Shown piece by piece: positions 55,777 through 63,868 of a stretch of 64,000 bases of DNA. The translations under genes and the position numbers were made by a program. The notes beneath the pieces were generated by a model. The model searched no databases and was not told where the DNA came from. It saw only the letters and a list, made by a program, of their open reading frames with translations. The number at the start of each line of letters is the position of its first letter. Position 1 is the first letter of the stretch. The DNA comes from Sphaerospermopsis sp. SIO1G1. GTDB lineage: Bacteria; Cyanobacteriota; Cyanobacteriia; Cyanobacteriales; Nostocaceae. The stretch lies in contig JAAHFX010000002.1 in NCBI GenBank assembly GCA_010672785.1, positions 427,268 through 491,267 on the forward strand. Reading direction: 5' to 3'.

Positions 55777-56436
55777 ATGCAGAACAAAAAGATTGAGTGG
55801 GGAATGGAAATCGTACAACTGACAGGTGAATTCGCTGATGCAACAGGAGGAAATGGGATTCCTGGGATAGGTTTAATTGGAAAATTTGCACAGGTATTTT
55901 ATAATCATCATCTAATGAAGAGGTTTAGCGATTTCTGTCAAAATGCTGAAATTGATGAAGAACTAATTGAACAAATACAAGAACAGGAGAACTATTCAAA
56001 CTACTTCTATTCTGTTCTTGAAACAGTAAGAAGAACTCACTCAAAGTTAGGCTTAACATCTATTGCACTGCTTTATAAGGACTATTGGAATAATGAAAAG
56101 GTACTGATTCCAGCAATGCGCTCATTTTCAGAAATAAGCGATCAAGTATTATTAGCATTTATAGAGCTATATGAATCAATACCAAACGATAAAGACTATT
56201 TGGTTTTAAACGAAATAAAAGATGGAGAGCCAATATTTCATCATTTATATCCAGAAGGTGTAGAACTAATAATTAGGAATATATTTTTACAATCTTCTCA
56301 TGCAGCAATGCACAATAACGGACCAATACAAGGAACAAAATGGGAACATACTGATTTATATTACAAATATTGTATTAAGGCTATAAAATTTGTCGAAAAT
56401 TGCGCTGCACCAGAAGATAAAAATATAGCTAACTAA
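55777..56436 (+). CDS. Hypothetical protein of the accessory patch
   Basis: I place the start at ATG 55777 (MQNKKIEWGMEIVQL); a TTG at 55753, right after the smc stop, would add eight residues. The 219-residue protein looks alpha-helical and soluble: FADATGGNGIPGIGLIGKFA, HLMKRFSDFCQNAEIDEELI, VLETVRRTHSKLGL and a C-terminal LIIRNIFLQSSHAAMHNN segment. There are three cysteines, spread out. I recognise no family and no catalytic motif. Its position between smc and a toxin-antitoxin pair is typical of accessory genes of unknown role. Confidence 0.6.
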   Translation: MQNKKIEWGMEIVQLTGEFADATGGNGIPGIGLIGKFAQVFYNHHLMKRFSDFCQNAEIDEELIEQIQEQENYSNYFYSVLETVRRTHSKLGLTSIALLYKDYWNNEKVLIPAMRSFSEISDQVLLAFIELYESIPNDKDYLVLNEIKDGEPIFHHLYPEGVELIIRNIFLQSSHAAMHNNGPIQGTKWEHTDLYYKYCIKAIKFVENCAAPEDKNIAN

Positions 56437-56464
56437 ATGGCAAAGCTATATACTTTCGGTGACT

Positions 56465-56505
56465 GCGATCGCTCAAATTAGACTGATAAAGTGCGATCGC
56501 TTATA
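56465..56505. repeat. Left direct repeat around the toxin-antitoxin pair
   Basis: TGCGATCGCTCA, then TTAGACTGATAAAGTGCGATCGC, forms a unit with two HIP1 octamers. A close copy lies at 57214-57256 in the same orientation, beyond the toxin gene. Confidence 0.7.
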
Positions 56506-56560
56506 ATACACTGAATAAACAACATAATATTAGACAACCATTCAACCATAGGAGCTATCT

Positions 56561-56788
56561 ATGTTGTTACAAGAACTTAAAGAACAGATATTTAAACTAC
56601 CATCAAGCGATCGCCTTGCATTAGTTAGTGCCATAATTGAGTCATTGCAAAATCAGCCAACTTTCGATGCTGACCGTTCTGGTGCAATTCAAAGGATGCG
56701 GGGCTTATTGAAAACTGACCAACCTGCACCAACTGATGAGCAAGTAGCTGCAATGTTAGAAGAGCGACGAGTGGAGAAATATCTTTAG
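56561..56788 (+). CDS. Antitoxin-like protein of a PIN toxin pair
   Basis: The 75-residue protein starts MLLQELKEQIFKLPSSDRLA and continues LVSAIIESLQNQ, the pattern of small cyanobacterial antitoxins and addiction-module proteins that precede PIN or RelE toxins. The helical N-terminus is followed by a hinge and a charged C-terminal tail (EQVAAMLEERRVEKYL) that would wrap the toxin. Its stop shares one base with the toxin start (TAGTG), so they are translated as a unit. Confidence 0.8.
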   Translation: MLLQELKEQIFKLPSSDRLALVSAIIESLQNQPTFDADRSGAIQRMRGLLKTDQPAPTDEQVAAMLEERRVEKYL

Positions 56789-57201
56789 TGAGGGTTTTAG
56801 TAGATACCAATATTGTTCTAGATTTTCTATTGCAACGAGAGCCATTTTCCCAAGACGCAGAACTGCTATTTCAAGCGATTGATAGTGGTCAAGTCGTTGG
56901 TTATGTGACAGCAACAACGCTAACGGATATTTTCTATATTGCTCGCAAACATACTCTCAGCATTGAACAAGCACGACAAGCAGTATCAGAAACTTTGACT
57001 GTTATGGTTATTTGTCCCGTTAACCGAACCGTTTTGGAATCAGCATTAAAATCTGGTTTGGCTGACTTTGAAGATGCCGTGCAAATTTTTTGTGCGGTTG
57101 AGCAAGGATTAGAAGCTATTGTGACACGCGATACTAAAGGTTTTTTGAGTTCTTCTATACCTGTGCTATCAATACAGGAATTGTTGCTTAAATTTGCGTA
57201 G
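56788..57201 (+). CDS. PIN domain toxin (VapC-like)
   Basis: The 137-residue PIN-domain protein has the acidic site of a metal-dependent RNase: D6 in LVDTNIVLDFLL, an acidic position near D47, LADFEDAVQI (D93, E95, D96) and D115 in IVTRDTKGF. PIN toxins cut specific RNAs such as tRNA or rRNA. It begins with GTG overlapping the antitoxin stop by one base. Length and motif order are complete, so it may be active, with the antitoxin in front of it. Confidence 0.85.
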   Translation: MRVLVDTNIVLDFLLQREPFSQDAELLFQAIDSGQVVGYVTATTLTDIFYIARKHTLSIEQARQAVSETLTVMVICPVNRTVLESALKSGLADFEDAVQIFCAVEQGLEAIVTRDTKGFLSSSIPVLSIQELLLKFA

Positions 57202-57213
57202 TGATTTTGTAGT

Positions 57214-57256
57214 GCGATCGCTCACAGGTTAGATTGATAAAGTACGATCGCAAAAG
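57214..57256. repeat. Right direct repeat around the toxin-antitoxin pair
   Basis: TGCGATCGCTCACAGGTTAGA, then TTGATAAAGTACGATCGC, repeats the unit at 56465-56505 with a few changes. The two copies bracket the 641-bp toxin-antitoxin cassette. Confidence 0.7.
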
Positions 57257-57327
57257 ATAAATAATTGTTTATTCCTTACCCAAAATATTAGCAACAATTT
57301 AGTTTTATTTAATATTAGGAGAAGTAA

Positions 57328-58530
57328 ATGGAAGGTAAAAGATTTATTCATAAAATCAAATTACAAAACTTTCTCTCCTATGGAAGTGAAGGTGAAGAAA
57401 TAGAATTACAACCGCTAAATGTATTAATTGGACGTAACAGTGCAGGGAAATCTAATTTAATAGAAGCTATTAGTATTTTAAAAGCAACACCCACAAATTT
57501 ACCAGCACCATTTCGTCAAGGTGGAGGTATTAATGAATTTCTATGGAAAGGTGAAAGAAGTAATTCTATAGCTAATATAGACGTTATATTAAATTATCAA
57601 GAAAGATACAGAAACCATCTACATTACAAATTAAGCATAACAGAAGTAGGACAAAGATTAGAATTAGTAGATGAATTTCTGGAAAATGAACAAGCTTATG
57701 AAGGACAGGAAGATGTCTATTTTTATTATCGTTATCAAAATGGTCGTCCGGTTTTAAATATTAATAAAATTACAGATAATAGTGAAAGATTTAAAAGAGA
57801 ACTCCGCAGAGAAGATTTAATTTTAGATCAGTCAGTTTTATCTCAAAGAAAAGATCCTGACTTATATCCTGAACTTTCTTATATAAGTACAGAATTTCAT
57901 AAAATAGGTTTATATCGTCATTGGCAAATGGGACAAAATTCAGAACCAAGAAATGCCCAAAAAGCTGATTTACCTCAACATCCTTTATTAGAAGATGGTA
58001 GTAATTTAGGTTTAGTTTTAAATGATTTAAAATATAAATTAGGTCATCGAAAAATTATTGAATATCTAGAAAAATTTTATGAAGAAGCAGAAGAATTAGA
58101 TGTCAGAATATATGGCGGTACTGTACAAATATTTATTCGGGAAAAAGGGTTAATTCAACCAATTCCTGCAACTCGCTTATCTGATGGAACATTGCGATAT
58201 TTGTTTTTAATGGCGTTACTTTTAGATCCGACTCCACCACCACTAATTTGTATTGAAGAACCCGAATTAGGTTTACATCCAGATATTTTACCAACAATTG
58301 CTGAAATGTTAATAGAAGCATCCCAGAAAACTCAATTAATTGTCACTACTCATTCTGATGCTTTGGTTTCTGCGTTGAGTGAATATCCTGAATCTGTGGT
58401 AGTTTGTGAAAGAGATAATACAGGAACTCATCTACGTCGTCTTGAACCAGATAAACTCAAAGATTGGTTAGATAATTATACTGTAGGTGATTTATGGCGG
58501 ATGGGTGAAATAGGGGGAAATAGATGGTAA
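57328..58530 (+). CDS. AAA ATPase (AAA_21/RecF-like)
   Basis: The 400-residue ATPase has the Walker A motif IGRNSAGKSNLIEA (34-47), a recF-like N-terminal FLSYG segment, an ABC-type signature region (RLSDGTLRYLFLMALL) and Walker B with PPLICIEEPELGLHPDI. A final SDALVSALSEYPESVVVCER region follows. Proteins of this type are often paired with a TOPRIM-like or nuclease partner in antiphage systems. Here the partner is the DUF4276 gene, whose start overlaps the ATPase stop by seven bases. No transmembrane segment is visible. Confidence 0.88.
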   Translation: MEGKRFIHKIKLQNFLSYGSEGEEIELQPLNVLIGRNSAGKSNLIEAISILKATPTNLPAPFRQGGGINEFLWKGERSNSIANIDVILNYQERYRNHLHYKLSITEVGQRLELVDEFLENEQAYEGQEDVYFYYRYQNGRPVLNINKITDNSERFKRELRREDLILDQSVLSQRKDPDLYPELSYISTEFHKIGLYRHWQMGQNSEPRNAQKADLPQHPLLEDGSNLGLVLNDLKYKLGHRKIIEYLEKFYEEAEELDVRIYGGTVQIFIREKGLIQPIPATRLSDGTLRYLFLMALLLDPTPPPLICIEEPELGLHPDILPTIAEMLIEASQKTQLIVTTHSDALVSALSEYPESVVVCERDNTGTHLRRLEPDKLKDWLDNYTVGDLWRMGEIGGNRW

Positions 58531-59030
58531 AAGAAATTAGAATTTATATAGAAGGTGGAGGGGATTCTAAAAATCAGAAATCTTCACTCAGAAAAGGATT
58601 TAGTCATTTTTTTAAAGAATTAGTCAATCAAGCAAAAACCAAAAACATTAAGTTAAATATGATTATGTGCGGTAAGAGAAATGATGCTTTGCGTGATTTT
58701 AAAAATGCTTTGAAATCTCATCCTGATGCTTTTAATATTTTGCTAATTGATGCAGAAGCACCTGTTAAAAAAAGTTCTGTTTGGGAACATCTGAAATTAA
58801 GAGATAATTGGGATAAACCAGCAGGAGTTGATGATGATAATTGCCATTTGATGGTTCAGACAATGGAAGCGTGGTTTATTGCGGATATTGAAACTCTGAA
58901 AAAATTTTATGGACAAGGTTTTAAAGAAAATGCTATTCCCAAAACTGCTGATGTGGAAACTATTCCCAAAGATAATTTAGAACGTATTCTTAAAACTGCC
59001 AGTGGTAAAACTATAGGAGTTACGCATTGA
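58524..59030 (+). CDS. DUF4276 protein, C-terminally shortened
   Basis: DUF4276 is a TOPRIM-like family that pairs with AAA ATPases. The 168-residue protein begins KEIRIYIEGGGDSKNQKS, with the glycine-rich acidic start, and continues with NILLIDAEAPV and HLMVQTMEAWFIAD, the family's conserved blocks. It stops at SGKTIGVTH, where complete members go on for roughly 40 more residues. The sequence after the stop has no matching continuation in any frame I could follow, so a deletion or insertion has removed the end. It overlaps the ATPase gene by seven bases. It may be inactive or still partly folded. Confidence 0.75.
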   Translation: MVKEIRIYIEGGGDSKNQKSSLRKGFSHFFKELVNQAKTKNIKLNMIMCGKRNDALRDFKNALKSHPDAFNILLIDAEAPVKKSSVWEHLKLRDNWDKPAGVDDDNCHLMVQTMEAWFIADIETLKKFYGQGFKENAIPKTADVETIPKDNLERILKTASGKTIGVTH

Positions 59031-59276
59031 CAGAGTAGACAAATAGTGCATAGATAAAAAAGGTCGTCTATTGAGCAGGTATAGGACAATTAGGAAAATA
59101 ACGAAACCTTCCACAGCACAATGTAATCTGGAACATTACACTTTAGTTGTTATTTCTGATTTGATGTCTATCTTTTTACAGATAGAATACAGTATTTATA
59201 TTTGTATTTTCCTGTGACTTACTATACTCGTGCTTGTAATACAAATTGAAGTGCGGAATGTAGGTTGGTAATTACC

Positions 59277-59357
59277 GAACTTGTGAATTTACCACCTGAA
59301 AATGTAGAAATTGTAGTCTGTCCAGCAACAGAAACACCAAGAAAAAAAACTAAATAA
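59277..59357 (+). pseudogene. Short coding remnant cut by a MITE
   Basis: A 26-codon open stretch without a start reads ELVNLPPENVEIVVCPATET then PRKKTK and stop. It has a typical antitoxin- or small-protein-like C-terminus, and its TAA (59355-59357) overlaps the left end of the MITE at 59356. Upstream frames are closed, so it is at best a fragment. The identity is unknown. The 627-bp gap downstream of the DUF4276 gene holds nothing else recognisable besides the MITE. Confidence 0.35.
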
Positions 59358-59446
59358 GACTTACGGATTTTCATGAAACATCAGGATTTGAAATTGCTTC
59401 TTGTCGTCACAATGACAGTATTTATAATAGGTTTTGCGTAAGTCCT
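59356..59446 (+). repeat. 91-bp aggacttacgc-type MITE, second subtype
   Basis: A 91-bp element from AAGACTTACGG to TTGCGTAAGTCCT, with the interior AATTGCTTCTTGTCGTCACA. It matches the copies at 42624 and 51751 (inverted) in length and interior, and is the least changed of the three at the right end. Confidence 0.75.
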
Positions 59447-59657
59447 AAATTATTGATCCTTGAAAATATGGAGATGTTCTATAATCATTTGCAGTTGATA
59501 TTCATATGATTCTGAAAACTTGTAGAAACATCACCTTTAGACAAATAATAAAAATTCTTACAACTAGATATTAATTTCAGTACAAACACTAAAAGTAATG
59601 CTATCCTATGAGGAAATAAGTTTATAACAACTCTCCTGTTAATAACTGATAACTGAA

Positions 59658-61061
59658 ATGTTAAACATAGAATCCTTAAGACAAGTAGAATTATTCTCCA
59701 CCCTCACAGACGATCAATTGGGGTGGATATGTGAACAAGGAAAAGAAGTTTGGTTAGAACCTGGTGAATATCATCGTCGTACCGGCGATCCTGCTGACCA
59801 AGTTTTTATTATGATTGATGGTGAAGTACAAATTACCCAACCTATAGGTACTCAAGAAATAGTTTTAGTTACCTATGGTGCAAAAACATTCTTTGGAGAA
59901 TTGCCAATTTTAACCGGAGAAACCACTTATTGGGCCTGTGGAAAGGCAATCCAACCTTGTCATATTTTAGAATTAGATAAAGATAAATTCTGGCAAATGT
60001 TAGCCACAATGCCAACTGTAACTACATCCATTTTACAAACAATGGCACAGCGGGTACAGGAATTACAATCAATGTCCCAACAACGGGAAAAATTAGCAGC
60101 TTTGGGAACAATGGCCGCTGGACTTTCCCATGAAATGAATAACCCAATGGCGGCAGTAAGAAGGGGAATTGGTGAATTACAAAAGTTATTTCCCCAGTTA
60201 CCTTCCCTAGCTTTAAAATTGAGTCAACAACAATTTAATCCACAACAAATTGAATATTTAATCTCTCTACAAAAAGAAGTAATTGAAAGGCAAGAAAAAG
60301 CAACTCAACTTGCACCTTTAGCTCAGTGTGATTTAGAAGATAACTTAATAGATTGGTTGGATGATCATGATGTGAATGATGGTTGGAAATTAGCATCAAC
60401 TTTAGTTTCTGTAGGACTGAAAGAACCAGATTTAGAAGCAATTACTCAACAAATTCCGGCTCAAGCATTGGGAGATATTTTAGCTTGGCTAGAAGCCACT
60501 TTAACTGGGTTGGGGTTACTTTCTGAACTGGAGGAAGGTTCAAACCGGGTATCGGAGCTTGTGAAGGCATTACAGGACTATTCCTACATGGATCGCGCCC
60601 CTGTGCAAGAAGTGAATGTCCATGATGGGATAGAAAGTACCTTAAAAATGATGCAGCATAAAGTTAAAGAGGGGGTAATTATTAACAGAAGTTATGGTGA
60701 TTTACCCAGAATTAGCGCTTACGGTAGTGAATTAAATCAAGTCTGGACAAATTTGATTGATAACGCTTTAGATGCAATTGGTGAAAATGGGGAAATTACT
60801 ATTAGGACAAAATGTGAAAATGAGGTAGTTTTAATAGAAATTGTTGATAATGGATATGGGATACCCACAGAAATTCAAAGTCGAATTTTTGAACCATTTT
60901 TTACAACTAAAAGTGTAGGAGAAGGTAAGGGTTTAGGTTTAGATATTGTTTATAAAACTGTGGTTGGTAAACATAAAGGTGATGTGAGATTTAATTCTGT
61001 TCCTGGGAATACTTGTTTTCAGGTTCGTGTACCTGTGGAAATTAGTTCAGTTAACAGTTAA
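59658..61061 (+). CDS. Cyclic-nucleotide-binding-domain histidine kinase (1)
   Basis: The 467-residue protein has a cyclic-nucleotide-binding (CRP-like) domain (about 1-130; DPADQVFIMIDGEVQITQP, then FFGELPILTGE) followed by a histidine kinase core. HisKA has AAGLSHEMNNPMAAV (H158), then a long helical middle (about 175-300), and HATPase has VWTNLIDNALDAIG, VDNGYGIP and GEGKGLGLDIVYK. The ligand could be cAMP or cGMP. No membrane segment is seen. Its last codons and stop lie in a CAGTTAA heptamer array. A paralogue follows 76 bp downstream. Confidence 0.93.
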   Translation: MLNIESLRQVELFSTLTDDQLGWICEQGKEVWLEPGEYHRRTGDPADQVFIMIDGEVQITQPIGTQEIVLVTYGAKTFFGELPILTGETTYWACGKAIQPCHILELDKDKFWQMLATMPTVTTSILQTMAQRVQELQSMSQQREKLAALGTMAAGLSHEMNNPMAAVRRGIGELQKLFPQLPSLALKLSQQQFNPQQIEYLISLQKEVIERQEKATQLAPLAQCDLEDNLIDWLDDHDVNDGWKLASTLVSVGLKEPDLEAITQQIPAQALGDILAWLEATLTGLGLLSELEEGSNRVSELVKALQDYSYMDRAPVQEVNVHDGIESTLKMMQHKVKEGVIINRSYGDLPRISAYGSELNQVWTNLIDNALDAIGENGEITIRTKCENEVVLIEIVDNGYGIPTEIQSRIFEPFFTTKSVGEGKGLGLDIVYKTVVGKHKGDVRFNSVPGNTCFQVRVPVEISSVNS

Positions 61062-61100
61062 CAGTTAACAGTTATCAGTTATTAGTTTTCAGTTTTCAGT
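61046..61100. repeat. CAGTTAA/CAGTTAT heptamer array at a gene end
   Basis: Four to five heptamers of CAGTTAA then CAGTTAT/TTCAG span the last codons of the first kinase gene and the 76-bp spacer to the second. The kinase stop codon TAA at 61059-61061 is part of the array, so the final V, N and S residues come from it. Confidence 0.8.
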
Positions 61101-61137
61101 GATTCGTGATTAAATATTAACTATCAACTATAATATT

Positions 61138-62517
61138 ATGCTCCCAGAAAATAATAATTCTTCTACTCTTTTTCCTCGGTTATCCAATGAGGTTTTACAA
61201 CATTTAAAAGAATACGGAAAAGAGATTGATTTAGAAATGGGTGAGTGTTTATTTAGAGAAGGCGATCGCAGTTATGATTTTCATGTGGTTTTAGAGGGAG
61301 AAATTATCATCACCAAGAAAGTGAATGGTACGGAAAAAATACTCGCTAAACATCAACGTGGTGAGTTTATTGGAGAACTTTCGATTCTCTCTGAGACTAA
61401 TTCTATTGCTAGTGGATATGCAACAGTGGCCAGTCGAATTTTAAAATTAGAACTGAAAACTTTTAAACAAATTATCGCCACTGCACCCCCCTTAGCAGAT
61501 TTGATTATTTCTACTTTAGCAGCAAGAACAAAATCAGTTGAACAACAATTACAACAACAAGAGCAATTAGCATCTTTGGGTAAATTATCTGCGGGAATTG
61601 CTCATGAATTAAAAAATCCTGCTGCTGCTGCTGCTAGGGTAGCGGAAGAGTTGGAAAGTCGTTTTCAAGAATCACAAATTCTCGCTTTAAAACTCAATCA
61701 ACATTCATTTGATACAGAAAAGTTAGATTTTTTAACTGTATTTTTACAGGAATTACAAACAATCAAAAACACTAAAAAATTTGATTTATTAGCACAAAGT
61801 GAGCGTGAAGACGAAATTACAGATTGGTTGGAAGATCATGATCTAAATTTAGCAGGGGAAATCATTTCTGCTTTAGTTGATGCGGGTTTTGATATTCAAA
61901 AATTAGATAATTTAGCTGATCAAATTCCTGACTATGGTTTAGGTGATGTGGTTGCTTGGTTAGCTGCAAATTTAACAACTACGGGGTTAATTAGAGAGAT
62001 TAAACAAAGTAGCGATCGCATCTCCGAATTAGTTAAATCAGTAAAATCCTATTCTCATGGCAATACTGTACAACAACATCAAGTAGATGTCCATGAAGGA
62101 ATAGAAAATACTCTGACGATGTTAAGTTATAAACTCAAAGGAGGAATAGAAGTAATTAGAGAATATGCACAGAATTTACCAGTTGTTAATACCTTCGGGA
62201 GTGAATTAAACCAAGTCTGGACAAATTTAATTGATAATGCAGTGGATGCTTTAGATGGTAAAGGGAAAATTTTTATTCGTACTTCTCAAAATGATCAAAG
62301 TGTGATCATAGAAATTGCTGATAATGGCCCAGGAATACCCTCAGAAATTCAAAGTCGGATTTTTGAACCATTTTTTACTACTAAAGGAGTGGGAAAAGGT
62401 AGTGGTTTAGGTTTGGATATTATTAATGATATTGTGGTGAAAAAACATCAGGGAGAAATTAAACTCAATTCTCAACCAGGAAGTACAAGTTTTCAGATAT
62501 TTTTACCTATTAATTAG
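61138..62517 (+). CDS. Cyclic-nucleotide-binding-domain histidine kinase (2)
   Basis: The 459-residue paralogue has the same layout as its upstream neighbour: CRP-like domain (about 10-125; GDRSYDFHVVLEGEIIITKK, GEFIGELSILSET), HisKA with SAGIAHELKNPAAAA (H156), a shared helical middle (WLEDHDLNLAGEIISALVDA against WLDDHDVNDGWKLASTLVSV) and HATPase with VWTNLIDNAVDALD and GKGSGLGLDIIND. The high similarity in the middle and C-terminal parts points to tandem duplication. The CRP-like domains are more diverged, so the two may sense different ligands. No response regulator is adjacent. Confidence 0.93.
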   Translation: MLPENNNSSTLFPRLSNEVLQHLKEYGKEIDLEMGECLFREGDRSYDFHVVLEGEIIITKKVNGTEKILAKHQRGEFIGELSILSETNSIASGYATVASRILKLELKTFKQIIATAPPLADLIISTLAARTKSVEQQLQQQEQLASLGKLSAGIAHELKNPAAAAARVAEELESRFQESQILALKLNQHSFDTEKLDFLTVFLQELQTIKNTKKFDLLAQSEREDEITDWLEDHDLNLAGEIISALVDAGFDIQKLDNLADQIPDYGLGDVVAWLAANLTTTGLIREIKQSSDRISELVKSVKSYSHGNTVQQHQVDVHEGIENTLTMLSYKLKGGIEVIREYAQNLPVVNTFGSELNQVWTNLIDNAVDALDGKGKIFIRTSQNDQSVIIEIADNGPGIPSEIQSRIFEPFFTTKGVGKGSGLGLDIINDIVVKKHQGEIKLNSQPGSTSFQIFLPIN

Positions 62518-62566
62518 GGTTGACTGAAAAAGTGATTGGTGACTGGTTAACAGTAATAACTGAAAA

Positions 62567-62604
62567 CTGATCACTGATAACTGATCACTGATCACTGATC
62601 ACTG
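62567..62604. repeat. CTGATCA/CTGATAA heptamer array
   Basis: Five heptamers (ACTGATC/ACTGATA) lie between the second kinase and the convergent mtnA. Just before them is a GTGATTGGTGACTGG stretch at about 62532. The array can form hairpins because TGATCA is a palindrome. Confidence 0.8.
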
Positions 62605-62608
62605 AAAT

Positions 62609-63646
62609 TTAAGAAGCAGTATGACATTTCACCAATTCCCCAGGTGCAAAAGCTCCATTTTCTGTAATAATTGCGGTAATTAAATTAGCAGGTGTAATAT
62701 CAAAAGCAGGATTATAATACTCGACTCCAGTAGGAGTAATCACCGTTTCACCAATTTGATAAATTTCCGAGGGATGACGTTCTTCAATGGGAATTTGACT
62801 TCCTTGTGCTAAGGAAAAATCAATAGTAGAAATTGGGGCCGCAACGAAGAAAGGAACGTTGTGAGCTTTGGCCACAATCGCTAAACTGTAAGTGCCAATT
62901 TTGTTAGCCGTATCACCATTGGCAGCAATTCTATCAGCACCAACAACTACCGCATCTATTAAACCTTGCTGCATACAATGAGCGGCCATATTATCAGTAA
63001 TTACAGTCACAGGAATACCTTCTTGAACACATTCCCAAGCAGTCAGTTTTGCACCTTGTAACCGAGGACGGGTTTCATCTGCAAATACCCTAGTTAACCT
63101 TCCTGCTTTCCAAGCTGAACGGATTACACCTAAAGCTGTTCCATATCCTGCTGTGGCTAAAGCACCGGCATTACAATGGGTAAGGATAATTAATTTTTCC
63201 AAAGTTTTGGGTAAAACACTTAAACCGTGATCACCTATTTGTTGACAGGTTTGAATATCTTCAGCATTGATAGTTTGGGCAGTTTCTAGGAGAATTTGTT
63301 GTATTTCCGGAATAGTACCTAATGTTTCATAGGCAGTCTTCATCATTCTACCTATTGCCCAAAATAAGTTTACCGCAGTGGGACGGGTGGAACGTAATAA
63401 CTGTGCTACTTTTTCTAAACGGTTTAAAAATTCTGTGCGATCTTCAGTTTCAATTTCCCTTGCACCCAAATACATCCCGTAAGCAGCAGCTACTCCAATA
63501 GCTGGCGCTCCTCTCACAATCATAGTTCTGATTGCTTCGGCCATATCTGCACTACGATGAATTTCGACTACAGCGAATTCACCAGGTAAACGGGTTTGAT
63601 CTATAAGTACAACGGAGTTATTTTTCCAAACAACAGGATAAAGCAT
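62609..63646 (-). CDS. mtnA: S-methyl-5-thioribose-1-phosphate isomerase
   Basis: MtnA converts methylthioribose-1-phosphate to methylthioribulose-1-phosphate in the methionine salvage pathway. The 345-residue protein has [13 protein letters not shown] (45-57), the catalytic cysteine C158 in [16 protein letters not shown], and the catalytic Asp D238 in [19 protein letters not shown]. It is related to eIF2B alpha, but the Cys-Asp pair identifies the isomerase. Length is standard. The other salvage genes are not in the window. Confidence 0.96.
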   Translation of the reverse strand: MLYPVVWKNNSVVLIDQTRLPGEFAVVEIHRSADMAEAIRTMIVRGAPAIGVAAAYGMYLGAREIETEDRTEFLNRLEKVAQLLRSTRPTAVNLFWAIGRMMKTAYETLGTIPEIQQILLETAQTINAEDIQTCQQIGDHGLSVLPKTLEKLIILTHCNAGALATAGYGTALGVIRSAWKAGRLTRVFADETRPRLQGAKLTAWECVQEGIPVTVITDNMAAHCMQQGLIDAVVVGADRIAANGDTANKIGTYSLAIVAKAHNVPFFVAAPISTIDFSLAQGSQIPIEERHPSEIYQIGETVITPTGVEYYNPAFDITPANLITAIITENGAFAPGELVKCHTAS

Positions 63647-63754
63647 ATATTCAGTTATCAGTTATCAGTTATTATTTTTCGCGGTTTACTGTAATCTAAT
63701 ACTTGAGAAAATAAAAGATAATCATAACAGTTTTGCGGTAATTTTAGCTCTTTT

Positions 63755-63864
63755 AGGACTTACGCACAAGGGATGGAATAAACGTTCGCGTAGCGTGTCG
63801 AAGACATACCACCCCAGGCGCAGAGAACGGAAATGAGGGTTTGAGGGATGTTTTGCGTAATCCT
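63755..63864 (+). repeat. aggacttacgc-type MITE, subtype with insert
   Basis: A 110-bp element, AGGACTTACGCACAAGG to TTGCGTAATCCT. It carries the same ~24-bp insert (TTCGCGTAGCGTGTCGAAGA) between GGAATAAAC and ACCACCC as the copy at 10556. It lies upstream of mtnA in the 354-bp window-edge region, where no gene is recognised. Confidence 0.75.
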
Positions 63865-63868
63865 GTCT

